From Brevibacillus sp042683565 (lineage in GTDB: Bacteria > Bacillota > Bacilli > Brevibacillales > Brevibacillaceae), in the NCBI RefSeq assembly GCF_042683565.1, contig NZ_JBHUJW010000043.1:248001-312000 (forward strand): 64,000 nucleotides of DNA, given 5' to 3'. The position numbers were made by a program, and so were the translations under genes. Below are positions 51,122 through 60,469 of this stretch, piece by piece. How positions within the stretch are numbered: position 1 is the first letter of the stretch; the number at the start of each line of letters is the position of its first letter. The notes beneath the pieces are model-generated. The model was not told the DNA's origin. It saw nothing but the letters and a program-made list of their open reading frames with translations, and searched no databases.

Positions 51122-52071
51122 TGGGTAAAGTAGCATTTGTCTTTCCTGGCCAGGGCTCGCAGTTTGTCGGGATGGGCCAGACGCTTTCCGAGCAATCGGA
51201 AGCGGCGCGCAACGTTTTTGAGCAGGCAGACGAAGCGCTCGGTTTTTCCTTGTCGGCCCTGTGCTTTCAAGGCCCGGAGGAAGAGCTGCGCCTGACAGCC
51301 AATACACAGCCGGCGATTTTGACGGCGAGTGTGGCCGTTTTGGCTGCTTTGCGGGAAAAACGGCCTGATTTTCAGCCGGACTTCGTAGCCGGTCACAGCC
51401 TGGGCGAATATTCCGCACTGGTCGCAGCGGGGGCGCTCGACTTCGCGGATGCCGTCAAGACCGTGCGCGCACGGGGACAGTTCATGGAGGAGGCTGTTCC
51501 TGCCGGGCAGGGGGCCATGTCGGCTGTCCTGAATCTGGACCGCACCGTTTTGCAGACCGTTTGCGAAGAAGTGACGGCATCCGGGCATCCCGTGCAGCTG
51601 GCTAACCTGAACTGTCCGGGACAGATCGTCATCTCCGGGTCTGCGGAAGGCGTGAAGCTGGCAGGCGAAAAGGCCAAAGCCGCAGGGGCGAAACGCGTGC
51701 TCCCGCTCAACGTCAGCGGCCCGTTCCACTCCAGCCTGATGCAGCCGGCAGCAGACAAGCTGCACGCGGTTCTGGCGGGCGTCACCGTGCGCGATGCCAG
51801 CATTCCGGTCGTCGCCAACGTGACGGCGCGTCCAGTGTCCGCAGCGCAGCCGATTGTGGACAGTCTCGTGCAGCAAGTATCCGCCCCCGTTCTGTGGGAA
51901 GATTCGGTCCAGTGGATGGTCGAGCAAGGCGTGACGACCTTCGTGGAGATCGGCCCGGGCAAAGTGCTGGCCGGTTTGGTGAAAAAAATCGCGCCAGCGG
52001 ATACGACCATCATCTCGGTACAAGACATGGAATCGCTGACTGAGCTTTTGAACGGAGGGTTATTATGCTAG
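51121..52071 (+). CDS. fabD: malonyl-CoA-ACP transacylase
   Basis: A 316-residue enzyme loading malonyl onto ACP. FPGQGSQFVGMG at the N-terminus and the nucleophile motif GHSLGEYSALVAAG are present, with His in PFHSSLM. The ATG shares one base with the fabH stop (taATG) and GAAGGGAG lies upstream, so translation is coupled. Confidence 0.96.
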   Translation: MGKVAFVFPGQGSQFVGMGQTLSEQSEAARNVFEQADEALGFSLSALCFQGPEEELRLTANTQPAILTASVAVLAALREKRPDFQPDFVAGHSLGEYSALVAAGALDFADAVKTVRARGQFMEEAVPAGQGAMSAVLNLDRTVLQTVCEEVTASGHPVQLANLNCPGQIVISGSAEGVKLAGEKAKAAGAKRVLPLNVSGPFHSSLMQPAADKLHAVLAGVTVRDASIPVVANVTARPVSAAQPIVDSLVQQVSAPVLWEDSVQWMVEQGVTTFVEIGPGKVLAGLVKKIAPADTTIISVQDMESLTELLNGGLLC

Positions 52072-52805
52072 CAGGAAAAACAGCTTTGGTGACAGGCGCC
52101 TCTCGCGGGATCGGCCGCGCGATCGCCCTGAAGCTGGCGGAAGCAGGGGCCAACGTCGTGGTCAACTACGCGGGCAGCGAGGCGGCTGCCGCAGAGACGG
52201 TGGCGCAAATCAAGGAAATGGGCCGCGACGCCATCTTGGTGCGCGCGAATGTGTCCCAGTCTGAAGAAGTAGGGGAAATGTTCAAAGCTGCCCTTGACCA
52301 TTTCGGGGCGATTGACATTCTCGTGAACAATGCGGGCATCACTCGCGACAATCTGCTGATGCGCATGAAGGAAGAGGAATGGGACGATGTAATCGCGACC
52401 AACCTCAAAGGCGTCTTCAACTGCCTGAAAGCCGCTACTCGTCCGATGATGAAGCAGCGCTCAGGCAAAATTATCAACATCACCTCCGTCGTCGGGGTCC
52501 TTGGCAATCCGGGCCAGGCCAACTACGTGGCAGCCAAAGCGGGTGTCATCGGCTTGACCAAAACGGCAGCGCGCGAGCTGGCATCCCGCGGAATCACCGT
52601 GAACGCTGTCGCGCCAGGCTTTATTGACACCGAGATGACCGCCGTCCTCCCTGAAGATGTGAAGGCAGGCATGCTGGGGCAAATTCCACTGGGCCGCCTC
52701 GGACAGACGGATGACATCGCTTCAGTGGTGCTGTTCCTGGCGTCGGACGCAGCCAACTACATGACCGGCCAGACCTTGCATGTCGATGGCGGAATGTACA
52801 TGTAA
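52065..52805 (+). CDS. fabG: 3-oxoacyl-ACP reductase
   Basis: A 246-residue NADPH-dependent short-chain reductase. Cofactor motif TGASRGIGRAIA, NNAG, and the Ser-Tyr-Lys triad in INITSVVG...ANYVAAKAG are present. It overlaps fabD by 7 bases; GGAGGG lies before the ATG. Confidence 0.96.
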   Translation: MLAGKTALVTGASRGIGRAIALKLAEAGANVVVNYAGSEAAAAETVAQIKEMGRDAILVRANVSQSEEVGEMFKAALDHFGAIDILVNNAGITRDNLLMRMKEEEWDDVIATNLKGVFNCLKAATRPMMKQRSGKIINITSVVGVLGNPGQANYVAAKAGVIGLTKTAARELASRGITVNAVAPGFIDTEMTAVLPEDVKAGMLGQIPLGRLGQTDDIASVVLFLASDAANYMTGQTLHVDGGMYM

Positions 52806-52876
52806 TTTGCGGGTTATCTCTGAACTGGTTTTTTGGAAGTCCATCCACTATAATACGGGAGAGGGGGTGAAGCAAG

Positions 52877-53110
52877 ATGGCAGATACATTGGAGCGCGTG
52901 AAGAAAATCATCGTCGATCGTCTGGGTGTAGATGAGTCCAAGATTACTTTGGAAGCTTCTTTCAAAGAAGACCTGGGCGCCGACTCCCTGGATGTAGTAG
53001 AACTCGTAATGGAACTCGAGGATGAGTTTGATTTGGAGATTTCTGACGAAGATGCTGAAAAGATCACTTCTGTAGGTGAGGTTGTCAAATACATAGAATC
53101 TCACAAGTAG
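52877..53110 (+). CDS. acpP: acyl carrier protein
   Basis: A 77-residue acidic carrier with the phosphopantetheine site [12 protein letters not shown] (Ser about residue 37). GGGAGAGGGGGTG lies before the ATG. It carries growing acyl chains for all Fab enzymes in this operon. Confidence 0.98.
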
Positions 53111-53119
53111 ATCGATCAG

Positions 53120-53150
53120 TTTGAAGTCCCGTAACGTACGGGACTTCTCC
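53120..53150 (+). terminator. hairpin after acpP
   Basis: GAAGTCCCGTA and TACGGGACTTC form a perfect stem with loop ACG, followed by the weak tail TCCTTC. Partial termination or mRNA-end protection would keep ACP levels high relative to downstream genes. Confidence 0.55.
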
Positions 53151-53237
53151 TTCATTCCCGAGTGTACATAGGAACCGAGCTTTTCACATGGAGTAAAAAA
53201 GAAGCGGATTGCTGATTTTCATATAGAGGTGATCGTA

Positions 53238-54479
53238 ATGAAACGAAGAGTGGTGATTACCGGCGTCGGAGTCATCTCCCCGGTGGGAAATGATGCACAG
53301 ACTTTCTGGAACAGCTTGCTGGAAGGAAAATCAGGCATTGATCGCGTGACTTCCTTTGACGTTTCGGACTATCCAACACAGATCGCAGGGGAAGTGAAAG
53401 ATTTCAACCCGGAACTGTACATGGATAAAAAGGAAGTTCGACGTACAGACCGATTCGTTCAGTTCGGTTTAGCTGCAGCCAAAATGGCGATTGAAGATGC
53501 CAAGCTGGAAATTACAGCTGAAAACGCGGAACGAGTGGGTGTATACATCGGGTCCGGGATCGGCGGTTTGACCACGTGGGAGGAACAGCACAGCGTCTTG
53601 CTGGAGAAAGGCCCGCGCCGCGTCAGTCCGTTCTTTATCCCGATGATGATCGCTAACATGGCATCTGGCGCTGTCTCCATCCAGTATGGAGCAAAAGGCC
53701 CGACCTCCAGCGCGATCACGGCATGCGCGACAGGCACGAATGCGATCGGGGATGCGCTGCGCCTGATTCAGTTTGATCATGCAGATGTCATGATCGCGGG
53801 CGGCGCGGAAGCTACGATCCGTCCGATGGCCTTTGCCGGATTTTGCTCTGCCAAGGCCATGTCCACGCGCAATGACGAACCGCAAAAAGCGAGCCGTCCG
53901 TTTGACATCGGCCGCGACGGTTTCGTCATGGGCGAAGGCGCGGGAGTCGTCATTTTGGAAGAGCTGGAGCATGCAAAAAGACGCGGGGCCACCATCCTTG
54001 CTGAAGTGATCGGATATGGCATGAGCGCGGATGCCCACCACATTACGGCTCCGTCTCCGGGGGGAGAAGGGGCTGCCCGTTGCATGGCCAATGCGCTCAA
54101 GGACGCTGGCATCGACCCGACAGAGGTCGATTACATCAATGCGCACGGCACTTCCACCGATCAAGGCGACATTGCCGAGACGCAAGCGATCAAATCCGTT
54201 TTCGGCGAGCACGCATACAAGCTCGCTGTCAGCTCGACCAAGTCGATGACCGGTCACTTGCTCGGTGCGACAGGCGGGGTAGAAGTGATCGCCACGACAT
54301 TCGCGCTGCGCGATCAAATTTTGCCGCCGACCATCAATCTGGAAAATCCGGACCCGGAATGCGACCTCGACTACGTGCCGAACGTAGCGCGCAAGGCGAA
54401 GGTGAATGTCGCTGTTTCCAACACATTCGGATTCGGCGGACACAACGCGTCGGTCATTTTGAAACGATACGAGGCATAA
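53238..54479 (+). CDS. fabF: beta-ketoacyl-ACP synthase II
   Basis: A 413-residue elongating condensing enzyme. Cys in ITACATGTNAIGDA, His in NAHGTSTDQGD and His in KSMTGHLLGA make up the Cys-His-His triad. AGAGGTGA lies before the ATG at 53238. Its position between acpP and rnc differs from B. subtilis, where fabF is with fabH elsewhere, but resembles many other bacteria. Confidence 0.96.
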   Translation: MKRRVVITGVGVISPVGNDAQTFWNSLLEGKSGIDRVTSFDVSDYPTQIAGEVKDFNPELYMDKKEVRRTDRFVQFGLAAAKMAIEDAKLEITAENAERVGVYIGSGIGGLTTWEEQHSVLLEKGPRRVSPFFIPMMIANMASGAVSIQYGAKGPTSSAITACATGTNAIGDALRLIQFDHADVMIAGGAEATIRPMAFAGFCSAKAMSTRNDEPQKASRPFDIGRDGFVMGEGAGVVILEELEHAKRRGATILAEVIGYGMSADAHHITAPSPGGEGAARCMANALKDAGIDPTEVDYINAHGTSTDQGDIAETQAIKSVFGEHAYKLAVSSTKSMTGHLLGATGGVEVIATTFALRDQILPPTINLENPDPECDLDYVPNVARKAKVNVAVSNTFGFGGHNASVILKRYEA

Positions 54480-55220
54480 ATGAGTCCTACGGAAAGAATA
54501 GGTAGGAAGTCTCCTGGAATGGTGGTGAAGGTGATGAGTTTCGCACAGCTGCAAGAGAGAATAGGTGTGCGCTTTCACGACGAAAGTGTGCTGCGGCAGG
54601 CATTCACCCATTCTTCCTACGTGAACGAGCAACGGGGGAAACGGATTCAAGACAATGAACGGCTTGAATTTTTGGGAGATGCGGTCCTCGAATTGACCGT
54701 TTCCCAGTTTTTGTACAAGACGTTCCCCAAGATGAGCGAAGGGGAAATGACGAAGCTGCGCGCAGCCATTGTTTGTGAACCGTCTCTGGTGAAGTTTGCT
54801 GAACTGCTGAATTTCGGCGATCTCGTTTTGCTTGGAAAAGGGGAAGAGCTGACAGGTGGACGCCAGCGGCCGGCCTTGCTGGCAGACGTGTTTGAAGCAT
54901 TTGTAGGCGCCCTTTATTTGGATCAAGGCTTGGATGCAGTTTTTTCCTTTATGGAGAAATACGTCTATCCTCGGATAGATAAAGGAGAGTTTGCCCAGGT
55001 AACCGACTTCAAGAGCCAGCTGCAGGAATTTGTTCAACAAGACAATCTGGGAGACATCCAGTATCGCATCGTAGAAGAAAAAGGACCAGCGCATAATCGG
55101 GAGTTTGTGTCAGAAGTGCTGCTAAACAATCGTTCGCTGGGCGTCGGCTCAGGCCGCTCCAAGAAAGAAGCGGAACAGCAGGCAGCTGCGCGGGCACTGG
55201 TCAAGCTGGGCGAAAAATAA
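54480..55220 (+). CDS. rnc: ribonuclease III
   Basis: A 246-residue double-strand-specific endoribonuclease for rRNA precursors and other RNAs. The signature NERLEFLGDAVLEL (catalytic Glu/Asp) lies around residue 58-71, and the C-terminal dsRNA-binding domain ends GSGRSKKEAEQQAAARAL. ATG 54480 abuts the fabF stop with GAGG 5 bases upstream and gives the Bacillus-like length; ATG 54519 or 54534 are alternatives. Confidence 0.96.
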   Translation: MSPTERIGRKSPGMVVKVMSFAQLQERIGVRFHDESVLRQAFTHSSYVNEQRGKRIQDNERLEFLGDAVLELTVSQFLYKTFPKMSEGEMTKLRAAIVCEPSLVKFAELLNFGDLVLLGKGEELTGGRQRPALLADVFEAFVGALYLDQGLDAVFSFMEKYVYPRIDKGEFAQVTDFKSQLQEFVQQDNLGDIQYRIVEEKGPAHNREFVSEVLLNNRSLGVGSGRSKKEAEQQAAARALVKLGEK

Positions 55221-55230
55221 ACGTTCTGGA

Positions 55231-55270
55231 AAGAAAGGCTGCACCTGCTCGATAGGGGTGCGGCTTTCTG
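55231..55270 (+). other. hairpin between rnc and smc
   Basis: GAAAGGCTGCACC pairs with GGTGCGGCTTTC across TGCTCGATAGG. The following TGGCTTCTTTT is a poor terminator tail; a processing site (possibly for RNase III itself) or attenuator is possible. Confidence 0.4.
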
Positions 55271-55351
55271 GCTTCTTTTCGAGTGACATCCGAAGTCCGG
55301 GAAAGGTTGCCGGATTGTTGTCGACAGAGGCTGTTAAGGAGGGCCGTCAGT

Positions 55352-58300
55352 ATGTATTTAAAGCGCCTGGAACTGGCAGGATTCAAATCCTTTGCCGACC
55401 GGACAGAGCTGGAGTTTGTGCCGGGAGTGACAGCGGTCGTGGGACCAAACGGAAGCGGGAAGAGCAATGTGTCCGATTCGATCCGCTGGGTGCTCGGGGA
55501 ACAGAGCGCCAAATCGCTGCGCGGAGCCAAGATGGAGGATATCATTTTTGCCGGCAGCGACACGCGCAAGCCGGTCAATTTTGCGGAAGTGACCCTTACC
55601 TTGGACAACTCGGACCGATCGCTCGACGTCGAGTATTCGGAGGTCTCGATTACGCGCAGGGTGTATCGCTCCGGCGACAGTGAGTATTACATCAACAACA
55701 GAGCCTGCCGCCTGAAAGACATCATGGAGTTGTTCATGGATACCGGATTGGGAAAAGAAGCGTATTCGATCATCGGGCAGGGCAAGATCGAGGAGATCCT
55801 CAGCACCAAGTCCGAAGATAGGCGCGGCATTTTTGAAGAAGCCGCCGGGATCGTCAAGTACAAGACGCGGAAGCGCGAGGCGGAAAAGAAGCTCGATGAA
55901 ACCGAGCAAAATCTCGTCCGTATTCACGACATTGTCAGCGAGATTACCGAGCAGATCGGTCCCTTGCAGGAGCAGGCCGAGACAGCGCGGACGTACAAGG
56001 AGCTGCACCGCAGGCTGGTCGAGCACGAAGTAGCCTTGTACGTGCAGCAGATCGAAGCGGCACATGCGAAGTGGGAAGCGGCGACACAGCTCGTCCAGGA
56101 GCTGAAGGAGCAGTTGGTCGCCCAGTCGACGGAGGCAGCGAGGCAGGAAGCAGACCTGGAGCAGGCGCGTTTTCACGTCACCCAAATCGACCAGTCCATC
56201 GAGGAACTGCAGCAGGTGCTTCTGGCGGTCAGCGAAGAGGCGGAAAAGGTGGAGGGGCAACGGGAAGTGCTGCGCGAGCGCATGCGCAACCTGAATGCGA
56301 ACCGCCAGCAAACCATGGAACAGATGCACCGGATTACCGAGAAGCAGCATGCGCTGGAGGCCGAGCTGGCCGAGGAGCAGGAGCGGGCGCAGGAGGCCAA
56401 GCGCCGGATGGCAGAGGCCAGTTCATCCTTGCAGGAAGCGGAAGGGCAGTTTTTCTCCATGGTGCAGTCGCTGACAGACGATGTGGAGCGGCTGAAAGGG
56501 GATTATTTCGAGAAGCTCAATGAGATGGCCAATCTCCGCAACGAGATGCGCCACCAGCAGCAGCTGCTGCAGACGAGCCAGGCGCGCCTGGACCGCCAGC
56601 TATCCGGCAAGGAGCAGCTCGATTCCGAGGAGCAAAAGCGGCAGGCCAAGCTGGAAGAATTGCGGGAGCAGCTGGAGACGATCGATGAGCAGATTCAGCA
56701 GACCGTCAACGGCTACAGAGAACTGATGGAACGCATCCGCGAAGGGCAGGCCCGATTGGAGACAGCCCGCCGCGAATTGCGGCAGCTGGAGCAGAAGAAA
56801 GAGGCTGCCAAGTCCCGCCTTGATTTGCTCAAGGAAATGCAGTCGGAATTTACGGGCTTCCAGCAAGGGGTCAAGGAAATCTTGAAGGCCCGCGAACGCG
56901 GCTTTGCCGGTATTCACGGCGCGGTAGCCGAGCTGGTCGTCGTGCCCCAGCAGTACGAGACGGCTTTGGAGGTCGCGCTTGGCGGAGCGCTGCAAAACGT
57001 GGTCGTAGACAACGAAGCGGCGGGTCGTGCCGCCATCGCCCACTTGAAAAAGCACAATGCCGGCCGTGCGACCTTTTTGCCGCTCGATGTCATTCGGCCG
57101 CGCCATTTGCAGGCAGAGGACAAGCGTATTCTCGCCAAAGTAGCGGGAGTCGTTGGCATCGCCAGCGAACTGGTCTCGTTTGAGGAAAAGTACCGGCCGA
57201 TTCTCGAATCGCTGCTCGGCAACGTGATCGTGACCCAGACGCTGGAGCAAGCCAACAAGGTGGCGCGGGCGTTGCAGTATCGCTACCGCGTCGTCACCCT
57301 GGAAGGCGACATCGTCAACGCTGGCGGCTCCATGACCGGGGGTGCGCTCAAAAAGAACAGCACCAACCTGCTTGGCCGCAATCGCCAGGCGGAAGAACTG
57401 GAAAGCCAAATGGGCGAAATCGAACAGGAAATTTCTGGGTATACTACGCGCATGGATCAACTGACCGGCGAACTGCGGAGCATGGAGCAGGAACAGGAGT
57501 CGTTGCGCAGCCAAGGCGAGACGCTGCGTTTGAAGGAACAGGAAGTCAAAGGCCTGCTTCAGCAGACAGAAGCGGAAGGACGCTCGCTGGAAGAGCGCGC
57601 CCGGCTTGTCGAACAGGACATCGCCGCGTATCGCCGGGAAATGGAAGACGCCGAGCACAGACTGCAGGAGCTGCAATCGTCTCTCGCCGCGCTGGACGCA
57701 CAGGAAAAGGAGCTGGCCTCGCATGTGGCGGAAGCCGAAGCCAAGCGGCAGGAGCAGCTCGAATCCAGGGAAGAGATGAACAGGAAGATCACCAGCCTAA
57801 AGGTGTTGAATGCGCAGGTTATGCAGGAGTATCAGTCGCGCATCGAGCAGACAGAGCGCCTGATCGAGCAAAAAGCCACCCTGCAAAAAGAGTGGGAAGA
57901 GCAAAATGCAGCGCTCGCCTCCCTCGACGAGCTGGAGCGGACAAACGAAACATCCGGCTCTGCCCTGGATGAAAAGATTGCAGAGCTGCGCCAGGACAAG
58001 GATCGGGTCGCAGGACTGATCCAGGAGCGCCGCAGCGAGCGGGCCACCCTGTTCTACAAGCAGGAGCAGGTGGAGCAACAAGTCAAGGAAATGCGCAGAG
58101 AACTCAAAGCGAAGGAAGACAAGCTGCATCAGGAGGAAGTCAAGGTGAACCGAAGCGAAGTCGAACTGGATCACCTGTTGAACAAACTCTCCGAAGAATA
58201 CGAAATGAGCTACGATCTGGCGAAGCAAAAATACCCGGCTCGTGGTGAAATAGCTGAAGAAGTGCATATCGTGGGACAGCTGAAGAAACAGATCGCGGCG

Positions 58301-58924
58301 CTGGGCACTGTGAATTTGGGAGCGATCGAGGAATACGAACGACTGTCGGAGCGCCAGCAGTTTTTGAGCGCCCAGGAAGCCGACCTGAACGAAGCGAAAG
58401 CCATGCTCTACCAGGTCATTTCCGAGATGGACAGCGAGATGTCCCGCAGGTTCAAGGAGACGTTCGATGCCATCTCCGAGCAGTTCCGCGACGTGTTCGT
58501 AAAGCTGTTCGGCGGAGGACGTGCCGACCTGTTGCTCTCCAATCCGGACAATCTGCTGGAGACGGGGATCGACATCGTCGCCCAGCCGCCGGGGAAAAAG
58601 CTGCAAAACCTGGCGCTGCTCTCCGGCGGGGAGCGGGCCTTGACGGCGATGGCTCTGCTATTTGCCATTTTGCGCGTCAAGCCGGTGCCGTTCTGCGTGC
58701 TGGACGAGGTCGAGGCGGCGCTGGACGAGGCGAACGTCAACCGGTTTGCCGAATACATGCGCCACTTCAGCGGCCAGACCCAGTTTATTTGCGTCACGCA
58801 CCGCAAAGGAACGATGGAGAGCGCAGACGTCCTCTACGGAATTACGATGCAGGAAGGCGGCGTCTCCAAGCTGGTATCGGTGAAGCTGGAGGACAGCGAC
58901 AAATTTATCGAATCTGCCTCCTGA
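55352..58924 (+). CDS. smc: chromosome segregation protein SMC
   Basis: A 1190-residue condensin ATPase. N-terminal MYLKRLELAGFKSFADRT with Walker A GPNGSGKSN; two long coiled coils (about 170-500 and 670-1020) flank the hinge (about 515-640, GVKEILKARERGFAGIHGAV and SMTGGAL). The C-terminal head has the signature LLSGGERALTAMAL and Walker B FCVLDEVEAALDEAN. Partners ScpA and ScpB are outside the window. AAGGAGGG lies before the ATG. Length is normal. Confidence 0.97.
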   Translation: MYLKRLELAGFKSFADRTELEFVPGVTAVVGPNGSGKSNVSDSIRWVLGEQSAKSLRGAKMEDIIFAGSDTRKPVNFAEVTLTLDNSDRSLDVEYSEVSITRRVYRSGDSEYYINNRACRLKDIMELFMDTGLGKEAYSIIGQGKIEEILSTKSEDRRGIFEEAAGIVKYKTRKREAEKKLDETEQNLVRIHDIVSEITEQIGPLQEQAETARTYKELHRRLVEHEVALYVQQIEAAHAKWEAATQLVQELKEQLVAQSTEAARQEADLEQARFHVTQIDQSIEELQQVLLAVSEEAEKVEGQREVLRERMRNLNANRQQTMEQMHRITEKQHALEAELAEEQERAQEAKRRMAEASSSLQEAEGQFFSMVQSLTDDVERLKGDYFEKLNEMANLRNEMRHQQQLLQTSQARLDRQLSGKEQLDSEEQKRQAKLEELREQLETIDEQIQQTVNGYRELMERIREGQARLETARRELRQLEQKKEAAKSRLDLLKEMQSEFTGFQQGVKEILKARERGFAGIHGAVAELVVVPQQYETALEVALGGALQNVVVDNEAAGRAAIAHLKKHNAGRATFLPLDVIRPRHLQAEDKRILAKVAGVVGIASELVSFEEKYRPILESLLGNVIVTQTLEQANKVARALQYRYRVVTLEGDIVNAGGSMTGGALKKNSTNLLGRNRQAEELESQMGEIEQEISGYTTRMDQLTGELRSMEQEQESLRSQGETLRLKEQEVKGLLQQTEAEGRSLEERARLVEQDIAAYRREMEDAEHRLQELQSSLAALDAQEKELASHVAEAEAKRQEQLESREEMNRKITSLKVLNAQVMQEYQSRIEQTERLIEQKATLQKEWEEQNAALASLDELERTNETSGSALDEKIAELRQDKDRVAGLIQERRSERATLFYKQEQVEQQVKEMRRELKAKEDKLHQEEVKVNRSEVELDHLLNKLSEEYEMSYDLAKQKYPARGEIAEEVHIVGQLKKQIAALGTVNLGAIEEYERLSERQQFLSAQEADLNEAKAMLYQVISEMDSEMSRRFKETFDAISEQFRDVFVKLFGGGRADLLLSNPDNLLETGIDIVAQPPGKKLQNLALLSGGERALTAMALLFAILRVKPVPFCVLDEVEAALDEANVNRFAEYMRHFSGQTQFICVTHRKGTMESADVLYGITMQEGGVSKLVSVKLEDSDKFIESAS

Positions 58925-58967
58925 CGTCAGCGGCCGATTTCATTACTATCCGCAAAGGAAGATGAAC

Positions 58968-59978
58968 ATGAGCTTTTTCAAGCGCCTTCGGGACGCGATT
59001 GTACAAAAATCAGAGGAAGTTACCCGCAAGTTTACGGACGGACTGGCCAAAACGCGCGATCTGCTCGTGGAAAAAGTGGAGGATCTCGTCCGCCGCTACA
59101 AAAAGATCGACGACGATTTCTTCGATGAACTGGAAGAGATTTTGATTACCTCCGACGTGGGAGTCAGCACGGTCATGGAGCTGATCGACGATTTGCGCAC
59201 GGAAGTCCGCAAGCAAAAGATCGAGAACGCCATGGAATTGCAGCCGATCCTCTCGGAAAAACTGGTCGCCCTGCTGAAAAACGACGAAGCCTCCGACACT
59301 GCGCTCAACGTGCAGGACGGACGCGTCAATGTGATTTTGTTCGTGGGCGTGAACGGCGTAGGCAAGACGACGACGATCGGCAAAATGGCCCACATGTTCA
59401 AGCAACAAGGGAAAAAAGTGTTGCTGGCCGCAGGCGACACGTTCCGCGCTGCCGCGATCGAACAGCTCGAAGTGTGGGGAGAGCGCGTAGGCGTTGAAGT
59501 CATCAAGCAGCAGCAAGGCTCCGATCCGGCTGCAGTCATCTACGATGCAGTCCAGGCGGCAAAATCCCGTCAGGTCGATGTCCTGCTGTGCGATACTGCA
59601 GGCCGTCTGCAAAACAAGGTCAATCTGATGGAAGAGCTGGCGAAGGTGCACCGCGTCCTGCAGCGGGAGCTTCCGGGCGCGCCGCATGAAGTGCTGCTCG
59701 TGCTCGACGCGACGACAGGGCAAAACGCGCTTTCGCAGGCCAAGACGTTCGGCCAGTCTGCGGGCGTGACCGGCCTCGTGCTGACCAAGCTCGACGGCAC
59801 GGCAAAGGGCGGCATCGTCATTGCGATCAGAAGCGAGCTGAACATCCCGGTGAAATACGTCGGCCTGGGCGAAAAGATGGACGATCTGCAGCGCTTCGAT
59901 CCAGAGCAGTTTGTGCACGCCCTGTTTGCGGGACTCATCGAGCAGGAAGTGCATGACGAAGAGCAAAAGGAAGCGTAA
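58968..59978 (+). CDS. ftsY: signal recognition particle receptor FtsY
   Basis: A 336-residue SRP-family GTPase that docks ribosome-nascent chains to the membrane. N domain then G domain with GVNGVGKTTTIGK, DTFRAAAIEQL, DTAGRLQNK and TKLDGTAKGG. It lacks the long acidic A domain of E. coli FtsY, as in other Firmicutes. AAAGGAAG gives 6-base spacing to ATG 58968. Confidence 0.96.
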   Translation: MSFFKRLRDAIVQKSEEVTRKFTDGLAKTRDLLVEKVEDLVRRYKKIDDDFFDELEEILITSDVGVSTVMELIDDLRTEVRKQKIENAMELQPILSEKLVALLKNDEASDTALNVQDGRVNVILFVGVNGVGKTTTIGKMAHMFKQQGKKVLLAAGDTFRAAAIEQLEVWGERVGVEVIKQQQGSDPAAVIYDAVQAAKSRQVDVLLCDTAGRLQNKVNLMEELAKVHRVLQRELPGAPHEVLLVLDATTGQNALSQAKTFGQSAGVTGLVLTKLDGTAKGGIVIAIRSELNIPVKYVGLGEKMDDLQRFDPEQFVHALFAGLIEQEVHDEEQKEA

Positions 59979-60021
59979 ACACGCCTCACCAAACAAAGAA
60001 AAATGATGTCAATAAAAAACC

Positions 60022-60053
60022 TTGACACCGGGTGTGGAATTGGGTACTATAAT
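60022..60053 (+). promoter_or_regulatory. sigma-A promoter for ylxM-ffh
   Basis: Perfect TTGACA (60022-60027) and TACTATAAT (60045-60053); spacing is 17 to TACTAT or 20 to TATAAT. Confidence 0.7.
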
Positions 60054-60060
60054 CTACGTG

Positions 60061-60083
60061 CTGTAAAGAAAATGTCTTTACAG
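60061..60083 (+). promoter_or_regulatory. perfect 9-bp palindrome at the ylxM transcription start
   Basis: CTGTAAAGA and TCTTTACAG are separated by 5 bases, beginning 7 bases after the -10. This is the expected location for a repressor operator or an initial-transcript hairpin. The regulator is unknown. Confidence 0.5.
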
Positions 60084-60120
60084 TTTGCACCGAGTACCTC
60101 ATAGCAAAGGATTGGTTCCC

Positions 60121-60459
60121 ATGCTGGAAAAAACCAATCAGGTGAACCTCTTGTTTGATTTTTACGCTCCGCTTCTCAAAGGCAAGCAGCGTGAATATCT
60201 GGAGCTGTACTATCTCGATGACTTGTCTCTTTCAGAAATTGCCGAAATGCATGAGGTTAGCCGTCAGGCCGTGTATGACCACATCAAGCGAGCGGAAAAG
60301 CAGCTGTTCGAGTATGAACAGAAGCTCCGCCTGGCAGAACGTCATGAAAAGCGGCTGAATGTGCTGAACCAGATGAGAGAGCTTGTGAGCGAGCTGGCTG
60401 ACAGCGAAGCGAGAGACGAGCTGAACACTTTGCTGCACCAACTGTCAGAGATGGATTAG
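60121..60459 (+). CDS. ylxM: YlxM/UPF0122 DNA-binding-like SRP-associated protein
   Basis: A 112-residue sigma-4-like HTH protein (about 20-65, YYLDDLSLSEIAEMHEVSRQAVYDHIKRAE) encoded just before ffh in Firmicutes; streptococcal YlxM binds SRP components. AAAGGA lies 9 bases before ATG 60121. Eleven bases separate it from ffh. Confidence 0.93.
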   Translation: MLEKTNQVNLLFDFYAPLLKGKQREYLELYYLDDLSLSEIAEMHEVSRQAVYDHIKRAEKQLFEYEQKLRLAERHEKRLNVLNQMRELVSELADSEARDELNTLLHQLSEMD

Positions 60460-60469
60460 GAGGGCTCGC

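Noticed and set aside
53469..55094. 541-codon open frame on the minus strand opposite fabF and rnc
   Set aside because: Antisense shadow of two certain genes in high-GC DNA; no ribosome site and no recognisable protein features.
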